Source of the DNA: a virus
Length of the DNA: 40,338 nucleotides
Direction: 5' to 3' (one strand)
IMG/VR virus record: IMGVR_UViG_3300043409_002307
Span: 1-40,338 of that record
Below, piece after piece: positions 6,749 through 14,050 of the stretch. The notes below the pieces were generated by a model. That model had not been told where the DNA came from. It did not search any database and worked only from the letters and a program-made list of their open reading frames with translations. The position numbers and the translations under genes were made by a program. Every line of letters starts with the position of its first letter. Positions within the stretch are counted from its first letter, which is position 1.

Positions 6749-6755
6749 GGATAGA

Positions 6756-7121
6756 TTAGTCGTAATCTGGTGCCATTGCACGCTCAATTTCAATTTGATA
6801 CTTAGCGTCTTGAACTACAGACTGGTCGAGTAAATCTAATGCAGCACATTCGGCTTGTTTGTGATTGTTCCAGTGACTACCAGAAGCGTAGTAGATGCCA
6901 TTTTCGCAATAGATGTAGCCAACGATATTGTGGGAATTGTTGATAGATGGGTAGTGCAGTTCGTGAGTGATATCCCCTTGTGGGAGTATGACATCGCCAT
7001 ATTCGAGTGAGAGATCGCGGAGAGTATAACCGAGTCGATCGAGGATGGATTGTGCTAGTTTGAAATCGATTGGATTGGATTGAAGTGAAGCGGCGCGAGC
7101 GGGGATAAGTTTAGTAGTCAT
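6756..7121 (-). CDS. Hypothetical protein, last gene of a minus-strand cluster
   Basis: 121 aa. It begins MTTKLIPARAASL and contains IYYASGSHWNNHKQAECAALDLLDQ, so it has an aromatic/Gly strand followed by an amphipathic helix. There are no membrane segments or known catalytic motifs. I do not recognise the family. It is the third gene of a minus-strand run (7723-7529, 7529-7191, 7121-6756) that ends at the palindrome at 6705. The position beside the replication genes suggests a small early protein, but no function can be given. Confidence 0.6.
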   Translation of the reverse strand: MTTKLIPARAASLQSNPIDFKLAQSILDRLGYTLRDLSLEYGDVILPQGDITHELHYPSINNSHNIVGYIYCENGIYYASGSHWNNHKQAECAALDLLDQSVVQDAKYQIEIERAMAPDYD

Positions 7122-7190
7122 TGTGCTTAACTGGTTGGCTTGGTATATCTACATTATGGCTGAGTGGCTGGTAGATGCATGTGAGCTAGA

Positions 7191-7529
7191 TCACCCTAAA
7201 CAATTTAGATTATCGAGCATTGACCAATCGGTAGGATTGTCGATCTCGTCCAACCAGCTAAAATCATCAAGGGCGTACCACTGCACTTCTGGCAATTCCC
7301 AGTTATCGGAATTGAGACGGCACTGAATCCATCGATAAAAGCTGTCCAGGGACGATCCATTGTCTTCCAGCCAGATATCAAGATGACGCTGACAATCCGC
7401 GTCAGGGGACAATCTAGCATAGTTTCGGGCAATTTCTGGACACTGAGAAAAGTTCATGTTAGCCGATACTTTCGGATACTCAAATTCTGGATACGGGGGG
7501 ATAGGGGTGGGATGGAAAGCTTCAGGCAT
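7191..7529 (-). CDS. Hypothetical acidic protein
   Basis: 112 aa with a Pro-rich N-terminus (MPEAFHPTPIPPYPEFEYP) and a Trp- and Asp-rich C-terminal half (YALDDFSWLDEIDNPTDWSM), giving a strongly acidic protein. Its ATG overlaps the TAA of the upstream gene in the sequence TAATG, so the two are likely translationally coupled. Small acidic early phage proteins often act as inhibitors or DNA mimics, but nothing here proves that. I do not recognise the family. Confidence 0.6.
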   Translation of the reverse strand: MPEAFHPTPIPPYPEFEYPKVSANMNFSQCPEIARNYARLSPDADCQRHLDIWLEDNGSSLDSFYRWIQCRLNSDNWELPEVQWYALDDFSWLDEIDNPTDWSMLDNLNCLG

Positions 7530-7723
7530 TAGTAAAACTCCGAACTAGCGTAAATTTGAATACCCATCTCGATTAACTGCATATCCACTTTAGTACTGAC
7601 ATCCTCGCAGTTGTAACCTATAGCGACGGCTAGAATCACGCCAGTAACGCGATGAGATGCGGTGATGACGTATTCGCCATCTACTGACTGATCAAGGGTA
7701 ATAGCGGGGAGTTGGTGAGACAT
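7529..7723 (-). CDS. Hypothetical small protein
   Basis: 64 aa from the ATG at 7723 (MSHQLPAITLDQSVDGEYV). An in-frame TTG at 7768 would add 15 residues but lies in the palindromic CCAATTAATTGG of the divergent control region, so the ATG is preferred. The product has alternating hydrophobic residues (EYVITASHRVTGVILAVAIG) and looks like a small beta sheet with one helix. It overlaps the next gene by 1 nt (TAATG). First gene of the minus-strand cluster. Family not recognised. Confidence 0.55.
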   Translation of the reverse strand: MSHQLPAITLDQSVDGEYVITASHRVTGVILAVAIGYNCEDVSTKVDMQLIEMGIQIYASSEFY

Positions 7724-7777
7724 AGCGGTTAATCGTTCGAGGTTATTACCACTATCGCCCGATTCCAATTAATTGGA

Positions 7778-7793
7778 TGTGATTTAAATCACC
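7778..7793 (+). promoter_or_regulatory. CRP-like operator TGTGA-N3-AAATCAC (site 1)
   Basis: TGTGATTTAAATCACC lies in the divergent gap between the minus-strand gene starting at 7723 and the plus-strand genes at 7850 and 7936. It fits the dyad TGTGA-N6-TCACA of CRP-family regulators, such as cyanobacterial SyCRP1, and the plus-strand consensus shared by five other intergenic sites in this window. A separate 12-bp palindrome CCAATTAATTGG (7765-7776) directly precedes it. Confidence 0.6.
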
Positions 7794-7849
7794 GCAATGA
7801 AGAATTATTCGGGATAAATTAAGAGAGTAGTTTGCACCGCAGTCCGCAG

Positions 7850-7936
7850 ATGTCTAGACGACGCGCCAATGGCGTACTATCCTCAATCTTTGTCTTGTTT
7901 GTGATCCTATTTCTATTCGCTAAGGCTTTTAAATAA
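7850..7936 (+). CDS. 28-aa single-pass membrane peptide
   Basis: The frame starts with a basic MSRRRANG, followed by one hydrophobic helix (VLSSIFVLFVILFLFA) and ends KAFK. Its TAA overlaps the ATG of the ERF gene in TAATG, so translation is probably coupled. The positive-inside N-terminus and a clean membrane helix in so short a frame, plus the coupled stop/start, make it likely to be real. Function is unknown; small phage membrane peptides can alter host membrane proteins or exclude other phages. A similar 28-aa membrane peptide lies at 33582. Confidence 0.6.
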   Translation: MSRRRANGVLSSIFVLFVILFLFAKAFK

Positions 7937-8565
7937 TGAAAGAATTGCTAACCGCGCTGGTTGCCGCAAAGGCAACGTTTAAGCCTATCCCTAAAGACAA
8001 GGTTAATCCATTTCATAAATCTCGATACGCCAGTCTAGACGCTGTTCTAGGGGCAGTAGAGCCGTCATTGCTAACTAACGGGTTAACGCTATCTCATACC
8101 GTGGATTCTGGCAGATTAATCACCAGGCTCTACCATACCAGTGGGGACTTCTTGGAAAGTAGTTTTAATCTCCCAGATCTATCAGATCCGCAAAAGTTAG
8201 GATCTGTCATCAGCTACTATCGCCGTTACGCTGTATGCGGATTGCTCTCGGTCACTGCCGATGAGGATGACGATGGCAACGCTGCCAAACCTAGTGATAA
8301 ACCTGCGGCAACTAAGCAAACTGCTTACACTCCACCCGCTAAACCTGCGGCGGTCAATCCCGACCTAAGAGATATCGAGACTCAACAGCAAGCACTTCGG
8401 GAATGTATGGAGATCCTCGAATACGACCAAAACCAAAAATCAGAATTTGCTAAAACCATCAATCCCAAGCCATTCCCAACTTGGAGCCTAGCAAATTGGG
8501 AGTTAGCAGTTGTTAAAGCACTTGCAGCAATCGACCAAATGAATGAATCCCCCATCCACTATTAA
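7936..8565 (+). CDS. erf: ERF-family single-strand annealing recombinase
   Basis: 209 aa. The N-terminal ~110 residues match the ERF superfamily: NPFHKSRYASLDAVLGAVEP, LTNGLTLSH, LITRLYHTSGDFLESSF, then QKLGSVISYYRRYAVCGLLSV followed by the acidic ADEDDDGNA. ERF proteins form rings on single-stranded DNA and anneal complementary strands, as in P22 genome circularisation. A Pro/Ala-rich linker (about 118-140) leads to a helical C-terminal domain (about 142-205), probably for partner binding. It is first of the plus-strand replication block and is coupled to the membrane peptide before it and the small gene after it (3-nt gap). Confidence 0.9.
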   Translation: MKELLTALVAAKATFKPIPKDKVNPFHKSRYASLDAVLGAVEPSLLTNGLTLSHTVDSGRLITRLYHTSGDFLESSFNLPDLSDPQKLGSVISYYRRYAVCGLLSVTADEDDDGNAAKPSDKPAATKQTAYTPPAKPAAVNPDLRDIETQQQALRECMEILEYDQNQKSEFAKTINPKPFPTWSLANWELAVVKALAAIDQMNESPIHY

Positions 8566-8568
8566 CTA

Positions 8569-8871
8569 ATGCAATATTATCAATCACCATCCGACCTCGG
8601 ACTTCCCATTATTAAGTTATTTATCACCAATCCCAGCGGGGAGTGTCGCCAAACTATCTACCTAATGGAGCGTCGATCGCCTCATTGGAGGTTTAACTTA
8701 TCAAGCGCACTTAAGTACCTTTGGAGGCTGGGAGTTAAAACTGAGAACACCGAATCAGACCTCCGTAAAGCCATTCAGTACCTGACATGGGAGCTGGAAT
8801 CATGCGCCGCTTTTGACACTCGCAACACTATTGAGACAGCCATTAAAATGTGCGAGGAGCTGCTAGAATAG
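8569..8871 (+). CDS. DUF3310-like small protein
   Basis: 100 aa. The middle block WRFNLSSALKYLWRLGVKTENTESDLRKAIQYLTWELE follows the DUF3310 pattern (F..GNA.KYLWR.G.K....DL.KA..YL), a small helical family frequent next to phage replication genes and sometimes annotated as nucleotide-kinase-like. Biochemical function is not established. It follows ERF by 3 nt, so is part of the same transcript, and ends before a strong hairpin at 8890. Confidence 0.65.
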   Translation: MQYYQSPSDLGLPIIKLFITNPSGECRQTIYLMERRSPHWRFNLSSALKYLWRLGVKTENTESDLRKAIQYLTWELESCAAFDTRNTIETAIKMCEELLE

Positions 8872-8889
8872 TACCAACTACGCCACAGT

Positions 8890-8931
8890 GACACGAAACC
8901 CGCCATCATCTCGATCGGCGGGTTTCGTGTC
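8890..8931. terminator. Strong hairpin after the ERF operon
   Basis: GACACGAAACCCGCC (8890-8904) pairs perfectly with GGCGGGTTTCGTGTC (8917-8931), a 15-bp stem with a 12-nt loop. No U-tract follows on either strand, so it may be a Rho-type, pausing or RNA-stabilising element rather than a canonical intrinsic terminator. A new promoter follows at 8945. Confidence 0.6.
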
Positions 8932-8944
8932 TTCAGAGTAAGTG

Positions 8945-8953
8945 TGATATAAT
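8945..8953 (+). promoter_or_regulatory. Extended -10 promoter for the primase operon
   Basis: TGATATAAT is an extended -10 element (TG-N-TATAAT), 27 nt upstream of the ATG at 8981 and after the hairpin at 8890-8931. The -35 region is poor, as is usual with an extended -10. The same TGATATAAT occurs before the Bro-N gene at 25074, and TGATACAAT before 26844. Confidence 0.65.
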
Positions 8954-8980
8954 AAAAACAGTTGAACTTATTTATGTGAT

Positions 8981-9361
8981 ATGGACAAAATCTATAGGTA
9001 CGCTATCAGCAATGCATCTGGCAAAATAGTTTTTGTGGATGAGCGGTTTTATGACTTGTGGCGAGAACGATGGGGGTATGTGCTATGTATGCCTGAATAT
9101 GAAGACGTGAATCGTGAAATAAACGAGGGTAGGCTAGATGAAATTCATTTTGGTGACTATCAAGTGCATCGATTTTTAGACACTCACAAAGATCCTCCCA
9201 ATCGTTGTGATGAATGCTTTTGCGAGTTAAGAGCTGGAAATAAAACAGGATTTTGCTCTAAACACCGATATCTAAACCCAACAGTTAAAATCCAAAGACG
9301 CGAGTACCAACGAGTTTATGTTGGTACTCGCAATTTCCGCAAAAAAGCCGAGGATGTGTAG
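8981..9361 (+). CDS. Hypothetical protein with a Cys/His zinc-binding site
   Basis: 126 aa. The N-terminal ~70 residues are mixed and aromatic (YDLWRERWGYVLCMPEYEDV). Residues about 75-95 read RCDECFCELRAGNKTGFCSKH, giving CxxC...CxxH, a likely zinc ribbon or finger. The C-terminus is basic (QRREYQRVYVGTRNFRKK). A zinc finger followed by a basic tail suggests nucleic-acid binding. Its TAG is followed at once by the ATG of the primase-helicase gene, so the two are coupled. Family not recognised. Confidence 0.65.
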   Translation: MDKIYRYAISNASGKIVFVDERFYDLWRERWGYVLCMPEYEDVNREINEGRLDEIHFGDYQVHRFLDTHKDPPNRCDECFCELRAGNKTGFCSKHRYLNPTVKIQRREYQRVYVGTRNFRKKAEDV

Positions 9362-11971
9362 ATGTCAAACTTAGACACAAATCATTTACAGCATTTAACC
9401 GAAAGTGCTATCTCGATTGACATTGCCGCTCTGAATTTTTACTCATGGGATGCCAACGACGAGAATGGCGGAGACAACGTATTCGATTTACTAGTCGATA
9501 ATCCCAAGTACCGTAATAATGGCACTCTATCAGGCGGATCTAACAATGCCCTAGCTAACGTCATTCGTGCGGGTGGGTGGGTGTTTGAAGGGCGTTTGGG
9601 CGTGAGTGTAAAGCCAGACTGCCCCCGCATAGTTGATGGTAAAATTATCAAGTATGAATCAGTCCGTGGGTGTCAGCAGTTGTTCGTCCCTCGTGTCTCG
9701 ATTCGGGCGGCGATGGCGATTGCTGCTAAGTTGGGTATTGATCGAGAGTTCGACATTACCACAAATACCAACTCCGAGGATCTGGGGTTTTGGGATTGGT
9801 TTCTATCTACTGGATTACCGCTAATCATCACTGAGGGATGTAAAAAAGCTTGTGCCGTGGTATCGGCTGGTTATCCGGCAATTGCCCTTAACGGGGTTTA
9901 TGGATGGGGTAGCAACGATCGGGATATGTTTGGGAATATCGAGGTTGATGACAGCGGCGATCGGATTAAAACGATCGTTCCCGAACTGATGCCATTTATT
10001 GTCGATCGCGAGATCGTGATGGCATTCGATCTCGATGATAAACCCAAAACTATCGCATACGTCCGTCGCGCTTTACATAGATTTGCGACTAGTATTGTTG
10101 ATATATCGAGTAGAGTGTCTCAATTGAAATGGGCTGGTAGCAAAGGGATTGACGATCTAATTGTTGTCAAGGGTGTTAAGAATTTAGATCGGATTTACAA
10201 CAAGAGAATGCCAGTTAAATCAGTTGAAGAGAAATCAGACAAGAAGCCTACAGCATGGCAACTATCGCCTAAAATCGCTCTTGATGTATTTGGCGGGACG
10301 ATGCGATATGATGTCGAGTTTAAGCAGTACTGGGAATATAAAGACGGTTTATGGAAGCAGTGCGCGGATGAATATATCTTTGCACTTGTTAAAACCTACT
10401 TAGATACCATAACCGAAGATTACCCGACTCGATTAGTTACCGAAACTATAACTTTCGCCAGAGGATCGATCCTAGTTCCCGAATGGATTGAGTCGGACAA
10501 TACTAGATTTATCCCATTTAAAAATGGAGTGCTGGAAGTTGAAACTATGCAACTGCTCCCACACTCCCCATCTTACGGATTTCGATGGCAGATGCCGCGC
10601 GATTATTCGATTGTCAGTACAGGATGGAATAGCATTGATAAGTTTTTGAAAGATTTTTCCAATCAAAATCATGAGCTTAAATGCGTGTTACTTGCCTTTT
10701 GCAATGCGGTTTTATTAGGTCGATCGGATCTTAATAAATTTCTTTACCTATCAGGGAGTGGCGGAAATGGTAAAGGGGTATTCATGAATCTAGTGAAGGC
10801 TTTAGTCGGATTTCAAAACACCCATACAACATCATTGGCTAGCTTGTGTGAAAATCGATTTGAACCTGCAAATATTAAAAATAAGCGGCTAGTCCTTTGT
10901 GATGATGAAGATAAAAAGCCTGACAGCCTAACAGTATTCAAGTCGGCAACTGGAAGCGGCGATATTACGTGCGAGTACAAAGGCAAGCAGTCAGCTAATT
11001 TTAAATTTGGCGGCATATTTATAGTAGCGGCGAATCAGCCGATATTCAGAGGGGAAAATCACGAAGCGATGAAACGACGTAAAGTTGATTTCCCATGCCG
11101 CCATCGCCCTTCCAAGGATGAAATACGCGATCTTATGCCCGAACTATTGCCCGAACTATCGGCATTTACTAGTTACATACTTGCATTAGATCCCGATTGG
11201 GTTGAGAAGACGATTAGATTTGCATCAGATGTCGAACCCATTGCAGAATTGGCGCGAGAGATGTCTATCAGGGAAGATTCGATCGCCGCATACTTTGACG
11301 ATCGACTAATAGCCGATCCGAAAGAATCGATCGGGTCTGAGCAGCTATATAAAGACTATCAAGCTTTTTGTGAGGCGAACGGACTCAAGCCTATGAGTTC
11401 AGTTCAATTTAGTCCTAAATTAGTTGAATTATGTCGAGATAGCATGGGTCTTGATGTAAGCAAGAAAAAGCGAAGCTCTGGTCAAAAAATACTAGGGCTT
11501 CGATTTCGTACCGTCATAGATGAATTTGAAGAAAAAAGTGCAGGGGTGCATAGTGAGTGCATGGACTATGCACCGATAGACCCGTTACTGCGTAAGGAGT
11601 GTGCAGGGGTGCATAGTAAAACCCCTTATTCTTATACAGGAGAAGAGAAAGAAATAAATAATAATATAGATCTAAATACAAAGGGTATGATAGGCGACTT
11701 ACCCGTCACCCATGCACTTTCTGACTTAAAACCCATACCATCAAACGATTCCAGTAGAGTGCAGGGTAATGACACCCATGCACTTTTGCACCCAGGCGAT
11801 CGAGTCTGGATTGCCAAGTACAACGAAAATGGCACCGTAGAGGCAATTTACCGCAATGACCCACCCATGCCACACGGGGCGCGAGTCGTCCGAGACAGTG
11901 GTAAACCATGCCTAGTAGACATATTGCCCGACCATTACAAACTAATCACGGAGCCGAACAATGACAAATAA
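9362..11971 (+). CDS. Primase-helicase (DUF3854 TOPRIM-like plus SF3/D5-type helicase)
   Basis: 869 aa. Residues about 140-240 are DUF3854/TOPRIM-like (LIITEGCKKACAVVSAGYPAIALNGVYGW, then IVMAFDLDDKPKT), the nucleotidyl-transfer core of plasmid and phage primases. Residues about 300-640 form a D5-type superfamily 3 helicase: Walker A SGSGGNGKGVF near 463-472, acidic motif LVLCDDED near 512-519, then IFIVAANQP with a sensor-like Asn. This is the main replication initiator and helicase candidate. The C-terminal ~170 residues are less conserved, with repeated peptides (AGVHS twice, THAL twice) coded by GTGCAT-rich DNA repeats, and end in an SH3/KOW-like segment (HPGDRVWIAKYNENGTVEAIY) that resembles the start of the next gene. 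It overlaps the next start by 11 nt. Confidence 0.85.
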   Translation: MSNLDTNHLQHLTESAISIDIAALNFYSWDANDENGGDNVFDLLVDNPKYRNNGTLSGGSNNALANVIRAGGWVFEGRLGVSVKPDCPRIVDGKIIKYESVRGCQQLFVPRVSIRAAMAIAAKLGIDREFDITTNTNSEDLGFWDWFLSTGLPLIITEGCKKACAVVSAGYPAIALNGVYGWGSNDRDMFGNIEVDDSGDRIKTIVPELMPFIVDREIVMAFDLDDKPKTIAYVRRALHRFATSIVDISSRVSQLKWAGSKGIDDLIVVKGVKNLDRIYNKRMPVKSVEEKSDKKPTAWQLSPKIALDVFGGTMRYDVEFKQYWEYKDGLWKQCADEYIFALVKTYLDTITEDYPTRLVTETITFARGSILVPEWIESDNTRFIPFKNGVLEVETMQLLPHSPSYGFRWQMPRDYSIVSTGWNSIDKFLKDFSNQNHELKCVLLAFCNAVLLGRSDLNKFLYLSGSGGNGKGVFMNLVKALVGFQNTHTTSLASLCENRFEPANIKNKRLVLCDDEDKKPDSLTVFKSATGSGDITCEYKGKQSANFKFGGIFIVAANQPIFRGENHEAMKRRKVDFPCRHRPSKDEIRDLMPELLPELSAFTSYILALDPDWVEKTIRFASDVEPIAELAREMSIREDSIAAYFDDRLIADPKESIGSEQLYKDYQAFCEANGLKPMSSVQFSPKLVELCRDSMGLDVSKKKRSSGQKILGLRFRTVIDEFEEKSAGVHSECMDYAPIDPLLRKECAGVHSKTPYSYTGEEKEINNNIDLNTKGMIGDLPVTHALSDLKPIPSNDSSRVQGNDTHALLHPGDRVWIAKYNENGTVEAIYRNDPPMPHGARVVRDSGKPCLVDILPDHYKLITEPNNDK
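11538..11786 (+). repeat. Iteron-like GTGCAT repeats inside the primase gene
   Basis: GTGCAGGGGTGCATAGT occurs at 11538-11554 and again, identical, at 11601-11617. CACCCATGCACTTT, which has the same GTGCATGG core in the other direction, occurs at 11707-11720 and 11773-11786. GTGCAGGG recurs at 11759. The first direct copy also forms an inverted repeat GGTGCATAGT/ACTATGCACC (11545-11554 with 11565-11574). Clusters of short direct and inverted repeats within or next to an initiator gene are typical of replication origins. Confidence 0.6.
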
Positions 11972-12296
11972 ACTCACCATCGGCGATCGCGTCATCACCA
12001 CTCGCTCGGACGGGGAAATCGGCACAGTGTGCGGCTTCAGGACTTGGCGCGGCATAGATCAAGCGAATATTGTATTTGAGATTGGCGATGAGAAGTGGAT
12101 CGGCGTGGATTATCTCATGCTGTGCCAATCCACAGAATTAGAAAACATCTTAGATGATGTGACTCAAGTCACATCATCTCTTGAAAACGACTGCCATACT
12201 GTAGAAACAGATGCGAAAACGAGAAACAAGAGGGCGGTCGAAGACTTAAACCCCGATACGGTATTTTTCAAAACTGAGGCATCGACTGAGCTATGA
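11961..12296 (+). CDS. Hypothetical protein with SH3/KOW-like N-terminus
   Basis: 111 aa. Residues 1-60 (TIGDRVITTRSDGEIGTVCGFRTWRG, then IVFEIGDEKWIGVDYLML) look like a small five-stranded barrel of the KOW/SH3 type and resemble the tail of the primase-helicase just before it. This suggests a duplicated domain that also exists as a free protein. The rest is acidic and probably disordered. It overlaps the primase gene by 11 nt and contains a perfect 11-bp-arm palindrome at 12153-12178. No function can be given. Confidence 0.6.
   Translation: MTNKLTIGDRVITTRSDGEIGTVCGFRTWRGIDQANIVFEIGDEKWIGVDYLMLCQSTELENILDDVTQVTSSLENDCHTVETDAKTRNKRAVEDLNPDTVFFKTEASTEL
12153..12178. promoter_or_regulatory. 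26-bp palindrome with a perfect TGTGA-N6-TCACA core
   Basis: GATGATGTGAC (12153-12163) is the exact mirror of GTCACATCATC (12168-12178) around TCAA. The core (12158-12173) is a perfect CRP-type dyad. Unlike the intergenic sites it lies inside a coding frame, about 175 nt before the SF2 helicase gene, and lacks the AAA half-spacer. Confidence 0.45.
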
Positions 12297-12348
12297 TTAG
12301 CCTTCACCGCCGATATCAGCAGTTCAAATGTAAAATCATTTAATCCTC

Positions 12349-13758
12349 ATGACTTACCAACTCCGACATTACCAGACCGACCTCATCAGCCGCATCGCCC
12401 AATCCTGGTTTGAGCAGGGCAATCGCCGCGTCATGGCACAGCTCCCAACGGGCGGCGGTAAGACGATCGTCATATCCAGCATTGTCAAAGATTTCAGCAA
12501 TCGCGGATTGAAGGTCTTAGTACTAGCCCACCGTCAAGAGCTAGTTAATCAGTTAGTCGAAAAACTGGAATCTATCACCGATGAACCAGTAGGCGTAATC
12601 ATGGCAGGCGTTACTCCCAACTACGATCGCGACATCCAAGTCGGTAGCGTTCAAAGCATGGCGCGGCGGATGGAATCATGCCCCCATCTTGATTTGATAG
12701 TCATTGATGAATCGCATCATTCCAGTTCGGCATCCTATACCAAAATCACAGACAAGTACCCTACCGCAAAGGTTTTAGGTGTAACCGCCACTCCAGTCAG
12801 ACTAGATGGTAAGGGCTTCAACGGCGTGTTTGATGACCTGATTTGCGGCGTTAGCGTTGCCGACTTGATTGAGATGGGCAGTTTGTCCCAGTACACTTAC
12901 TACGGATGCGAAAAGCCGATGGATGTTTCAGGCTTGAGCAAGAGAGGCGGCGATTTCAAGGCTGAGGACATCGAAAGCCGCAACCCTGTTGAAGTAGTCG
13001 CAAATCAGGTTTATGAGTCTTACAGCCGCCATATTGGCGGCAAGCAGGCGGTAATATTTGCTACCACTGTCGCTCAATCTGTCGCCATTACCGAACATCT
13101 CCGCAACTCCGGCATCCGTGCCCATCACCTCGATGGACTGACCGCTAACGATGAGCGTAAATCGGTCATGGACTTATTCCGCAATCGGGAAATTCAAATC
13201 CTCAGTAATTGCGCCCTATTTGATGAGGGATTAGATATACCTTCAATTGACGCTGTAATCCTCGCCAGACCCACCGCAAGCCTTTCAAGGTACTTACAGA
13301 TGGTTGGACGATCTTTACGCCCTTGCGAGGGCAAAGAGCGGGCAGTAGTGATCGACCTAGCAGGCAACTACGAAAGACACGGGATGCCAGATGACGATCG
13401 GGAGTGGACACTCGACGGCATCCCTAAAAAACAAAAAGAGCGCAAAGCTACCAAATCCGTCCGCAATTCCATCACCAGCGAGATTGAGCAAGTGCCATTT
13501 TTCAATACTGGCACCGAGTATATCCAAATCATGGGCAAGACTGTGGTACTAACTCCAGAGTTGATAAAATGGCTGAGATTTGCGGATGAGATTATCGTCG
13601 ATGGTATTGATCGAGGGCATAGACCAGGAGCGGCGGCGTACAGATTGATGAGTAGCGATATTCAACCACCCCTCGAAGTTTGGAAGTACTTGGGTAAAAA
13701 GTTGGGTTATCATCACCAGTGGGCAAAATACAAGCATGAAGAATGGGCATCAAAATAA
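12349..13758 (+). CDS. SF2 DEAD/DEAH-type helicase (SSL2/RadD-like)
   Basis: 469 aa. Motif I PTGGGKT (33-39), motif Ia LAHRQEL (59-65), motif II DESH (120-123), motif III TATPVR (near 147), and in domain 2 the motif VI QMVGRSLRP (near 319-327) are all intact. The domain order matches RadD/SSL2-like superfamily 2 helicases, which remodel DNA branches or protein-DNA complexes. The C-terminal ~100 residues carry a Lys-rich stretch and a small basic domain. It probably helps phage replication or recombination. Preceded by 52 nt without a gene; followed by a 76-nt gap with an operator-like site. Confidence 0.9.
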   Translation: MTYQLRHYQTDLISRIAQSWFEQGNRRVMAQLPTGGGKTIVISSIVKDFSNRGLKVLVLAHRQELVNQLVEKLESITDEPVGVIMAGVTPNYDRDIQVGSVQSMARRMESCPHLDLIVIDESHHSSSASYTKITDKYPTAKVLGVTATPVRLDGKGFNGVFDDLICGVSVADLIEMGSLSQYTYYGCEKPMDVSGLSKRGGDFKAEDIESRNPVEVVANQVYESYSRHIGGKQAVIFATTVAQSVAITEHLRNSGIRAHHLDGLTANDERKSVMDLFRNREIQILSNCALFDEGLDIPSIDAVILARPTASLSRYLQMVGRSLRPCEGKERAVVIDLAGNYERHGMPDDDREWTLDGIPKKQKERKATKSVRNSITSEIEQVPFFNTGTEYIQIMGKTVVLTPELIKWLRFADEIIVDGIDRGHRPGAAAYRLMSSDIQPPLEVWKYLGKKLGYHHQWAKYKHEEWASK

Positions 13759-13767
13759 AATACTAGA

Positions 13768-13783
13768 TGTGATTCAAATCACT
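13768..13783 (+). promoter_or_regulatory. CRP-like operator (site 2)
   Basis: TGTGATTCAAATCACT lies 52 nt before the ATG at 13835 and matches TGTGA-N3-AAATCAC. TGATAAAGTAA follows at 13802; the same string occurs before the HU gene at 18458 and may be a -10 region. Confidence 0.55.
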
Positions 13784-13834
13784 GATATTGTGACCAGAGG
13801 CTGATAAAGTAAATTAACTGAATCAATCACAGCC

Positions 13835-14050
13835 ATGAATGACAATCAAATCCACCTAAATCTAATCACTGATATCTTAACTAACGCTGGATTTATCGCT
13901 GAAGTTATGGGCAATCAAATATTAGTATCGCTTCAAAATCAGTCAGTCAGCACCATCGATATTCAAAAAGTTTTGATGCGTGATGAAATAGACGAACTAG
14001 TTAAAATTCAGTATTCATACGAACTTCAGTGCGTTTCAGTATCAATCTAA
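13835..14050 (+). CDS. Hypothetical small protein
   Basis: 71 aa, starting MNDNQIHLNLITDILTNAGF. It looks like a helix followed by strands (EVMGNQILVSLQNQSV) and a second helix and strand. No cysteines cluster and no membrane helix. Its TAA overlaps the ATG of the SNF2-type helicase gene in TAATG, so the two are coupled and may work together. Family not recognised. Confidence 0.6.
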   Translation: MNDNQIHLNLITDILTNAGFIAEVMGNQILVSLQNQSVSTIDIQKVLMRDEIDELVKIQYSYELQCVSVSI

